From: Flavipsychrobacter stenotrophus
GTDB taxonomy: Bacteria > Bacteroidota > Bacteroidia > Chitinophagales > Chitinophagaceae
DNA length: 6,660 nt
NCBI GenBank assembly: GCA_947371715.1
Contig: CANBQQ010000182.1
Coordinates: forward strand, 1 to 6,660
Reading direction: 5' to 3'
Position 1 is the stretch's first letter, and the number at the start of each line of letters is the position of its first letter. Both the position numbers and the translations under genes were made by a program. Shown here in pieces: positions 5,864 to 6,660 of this stretch. The notes under the pieces are model-generated. The model saw only the letters and a list, made by a program, of their open reading frames with translations. It was not told where the DNA came from and did not search any database.

Positions 5864-6660
5864 TTATGGTTTCAGTTTAGCGTGAGCAGATTGGTAGACA
5901 TTGATGCCACCACTTGCAGCGTCTTTGTTTACGAAAGCTACCAACCTGCAATGGGCTGGATTCCATGCTGCATCTACATGATATGTGTAAGTCACGTCAT
6001 ATACGGTGCCCTTCACCTTTGTAGCCATTGCCGGCAATATCGACTCGCCAAAAGCCCCTGTGGTTACAGATCCGCGATAGATATTATTAAATTCATAAGC
6101 TGTATCGAAAAACGTAGGATATTCCTGTACATCTACAAAGCTATCTTCTACCACTACAATAGAAAAGTACTGGGCTACGCTTGTTGGCTCCAGGTAGGTA
6201 ACCTTAAGGTTTATGGTAGCATTGCGCGATGCAGCATCGTAAGTACTTGTAAGCGTAAGATTAATGCTGTCGTTAGTATTCACGCGGTCTGCTACAACTG
6301 TATTCCATAAATTCCTGCCAATAAGGTTACCGTTACCATAGGTACTTGCATCGCCTATGGGCAACCTGTCTATACCAGCACAAGGCATGGCACCAATACC
6401 GGGGAATACGCTATTCATGATATCAGTTGCTCCCTGCGTTCTGAAGTCATATTTAGCACCTTCAGGTGGGTTGGTCTGCGAAAAGTTCTTAATGTACAGC
6501 GATACAATATTCAGGCGACCAGCATAGGTACTGTCCAGTGCATGCAACACATCATGTGCAGCCGGGCAATTGGAACACGTAGCACCTGTAAAATTCTCGA
6601 CAAGTATCTGATGGGGATCTGCAACCGGAACTGTAGCCAACACATAAGTAGTGTCTACTT
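5864..6660 (-). CDS. Omp28-family outer membrane/envelope protein (5' end missing)
   Basis: The frame ends at TAA (5864-5866) and remains open to the window edge, giving 264 visible residues. A GTG at 6643 is not a credible start, because the frame continues upstream as VDTTYV and the family normally begins with a signal peptide, often of lipoprotein type, which would lie outside. The hallmark is ILVENFTGATCSNCPAAH, a thioredoxin-like segment with a CSNC (CxxC) pair at visible residues 28-31. It is followed by a likely cis-proline loop in GAMPCAGIDR. The second half (about 130 residues) is rich in beta strands and ends with WNPAHCRLVAFVNKD and INVYQSAHAKLKP, as in the C-terminal half of Omp28 proteins of Porphyromonas and relatives. 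The family's function is poorly known: an adhesin role has been proposed for P. gingivalis Omp28, and the CxxC suggests possible redox activity. It converges on the secreted-protein gene at 4175. Confidence 0.85.
   Translation of the reverse strand, partial: VDTTYVLATVPVADPHQILVENFTGATCSNCPAAHDVLHALDSTYAGRLNIVSLYIKNFSQTNPPEGAKYDFRTQGATDIMNSVFPGIGAMPCAGIDRLPIGDASTYGNGNLIGRNLWNTVVADRVNTNDSINLTLTSTYDAASRNATINLKVTYLEPTSVAQYFSIVVVEDSFVDVQEYPTFFDTAYEFNNIYRGSVTTGAFGESILPAMATKVKGTVYDVTYTYHVDAAWNPAHCRLVAFVNKDAASGGINVYQSAHAKLKP

Noticed and set aside
5846..6310. Open frame of 154 codons on the plus strand
   Set aside because: It lies antisense inside the Omp28-like gene, which has clear family motifs; the translation is Cys- and Ile-rich with no recognisable domain.
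1..6660. CRISPR array, insertion sequence, integrase or toxin-antitoxin pair
   Set aside because: No spaced direct repeats, transposase motifs, terminal repeats or small paired genes were found.

Overview
The window looks like chromosomal DNA from a Bacteroidota bacterium, most likely of the Chitinophagaceae/Sphingobacteriia type. Three observations support this. There is a BshC bacillithiol enzyme and an Omp28-like cell-envelope protein. Start codons are not preceded by a Shine-Dalgarno sequence but by AT-rich DNA. Several starts have a TAnnTTTG box, the -7 element typical of this phylum, just upstream. The genus call is inference. No mobile element, CRISPR array, rRNA or tRNA was seen, and no stretch above 300 bases lacks a gene.

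Layout: the 3' end of an unrecognised plus-strand gene (1-198) converges on a block of four minus-strand housekeeping genes. In their order of transcription these are dcd (dCTP deaminase, 4047-3511), rnhA (RNase HI, 3405-2944), dapF (diaminopimelate epimerase, 2833-2036) and bshC (1901-297). The gaps between them are 105, 110 and 134 bases. A strong hairpin follows dcd and each gene has its own possible promoter, so the block looks like a run of separately transcribed genes rather than a tight operon. Divergent from dcd is a secreted protein of 537 residues (4175-5788) that I do not recognise; it has a conserved-looking middle module and a long Lys/Glu-rich repeat tail. It converges on a 5'-truncated Omp28-family gene (5864 to the window edge). 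A perfect 19-bp inverted repeat between them looks like a terminator for both strands.

Functionally, the block covers pyrimidine nucleotide supply (dcd), removal of RNA from RNA:DNA hybrids (rnhA), meso-diaminopimelate for lysine and peptidoglycan (dapF) and low-molecular-weight thiol synthesis (bshC). The two genes on the right encode exported envelope proteins. I see no clear new defence or mobile system. The points most worth following up are the near-leaderless promoter arrangement at dcd, rnhA and possibly dapF, the bifunctional-type motif in Dcd, and the unrecognised secreted protein with its repeat tail.
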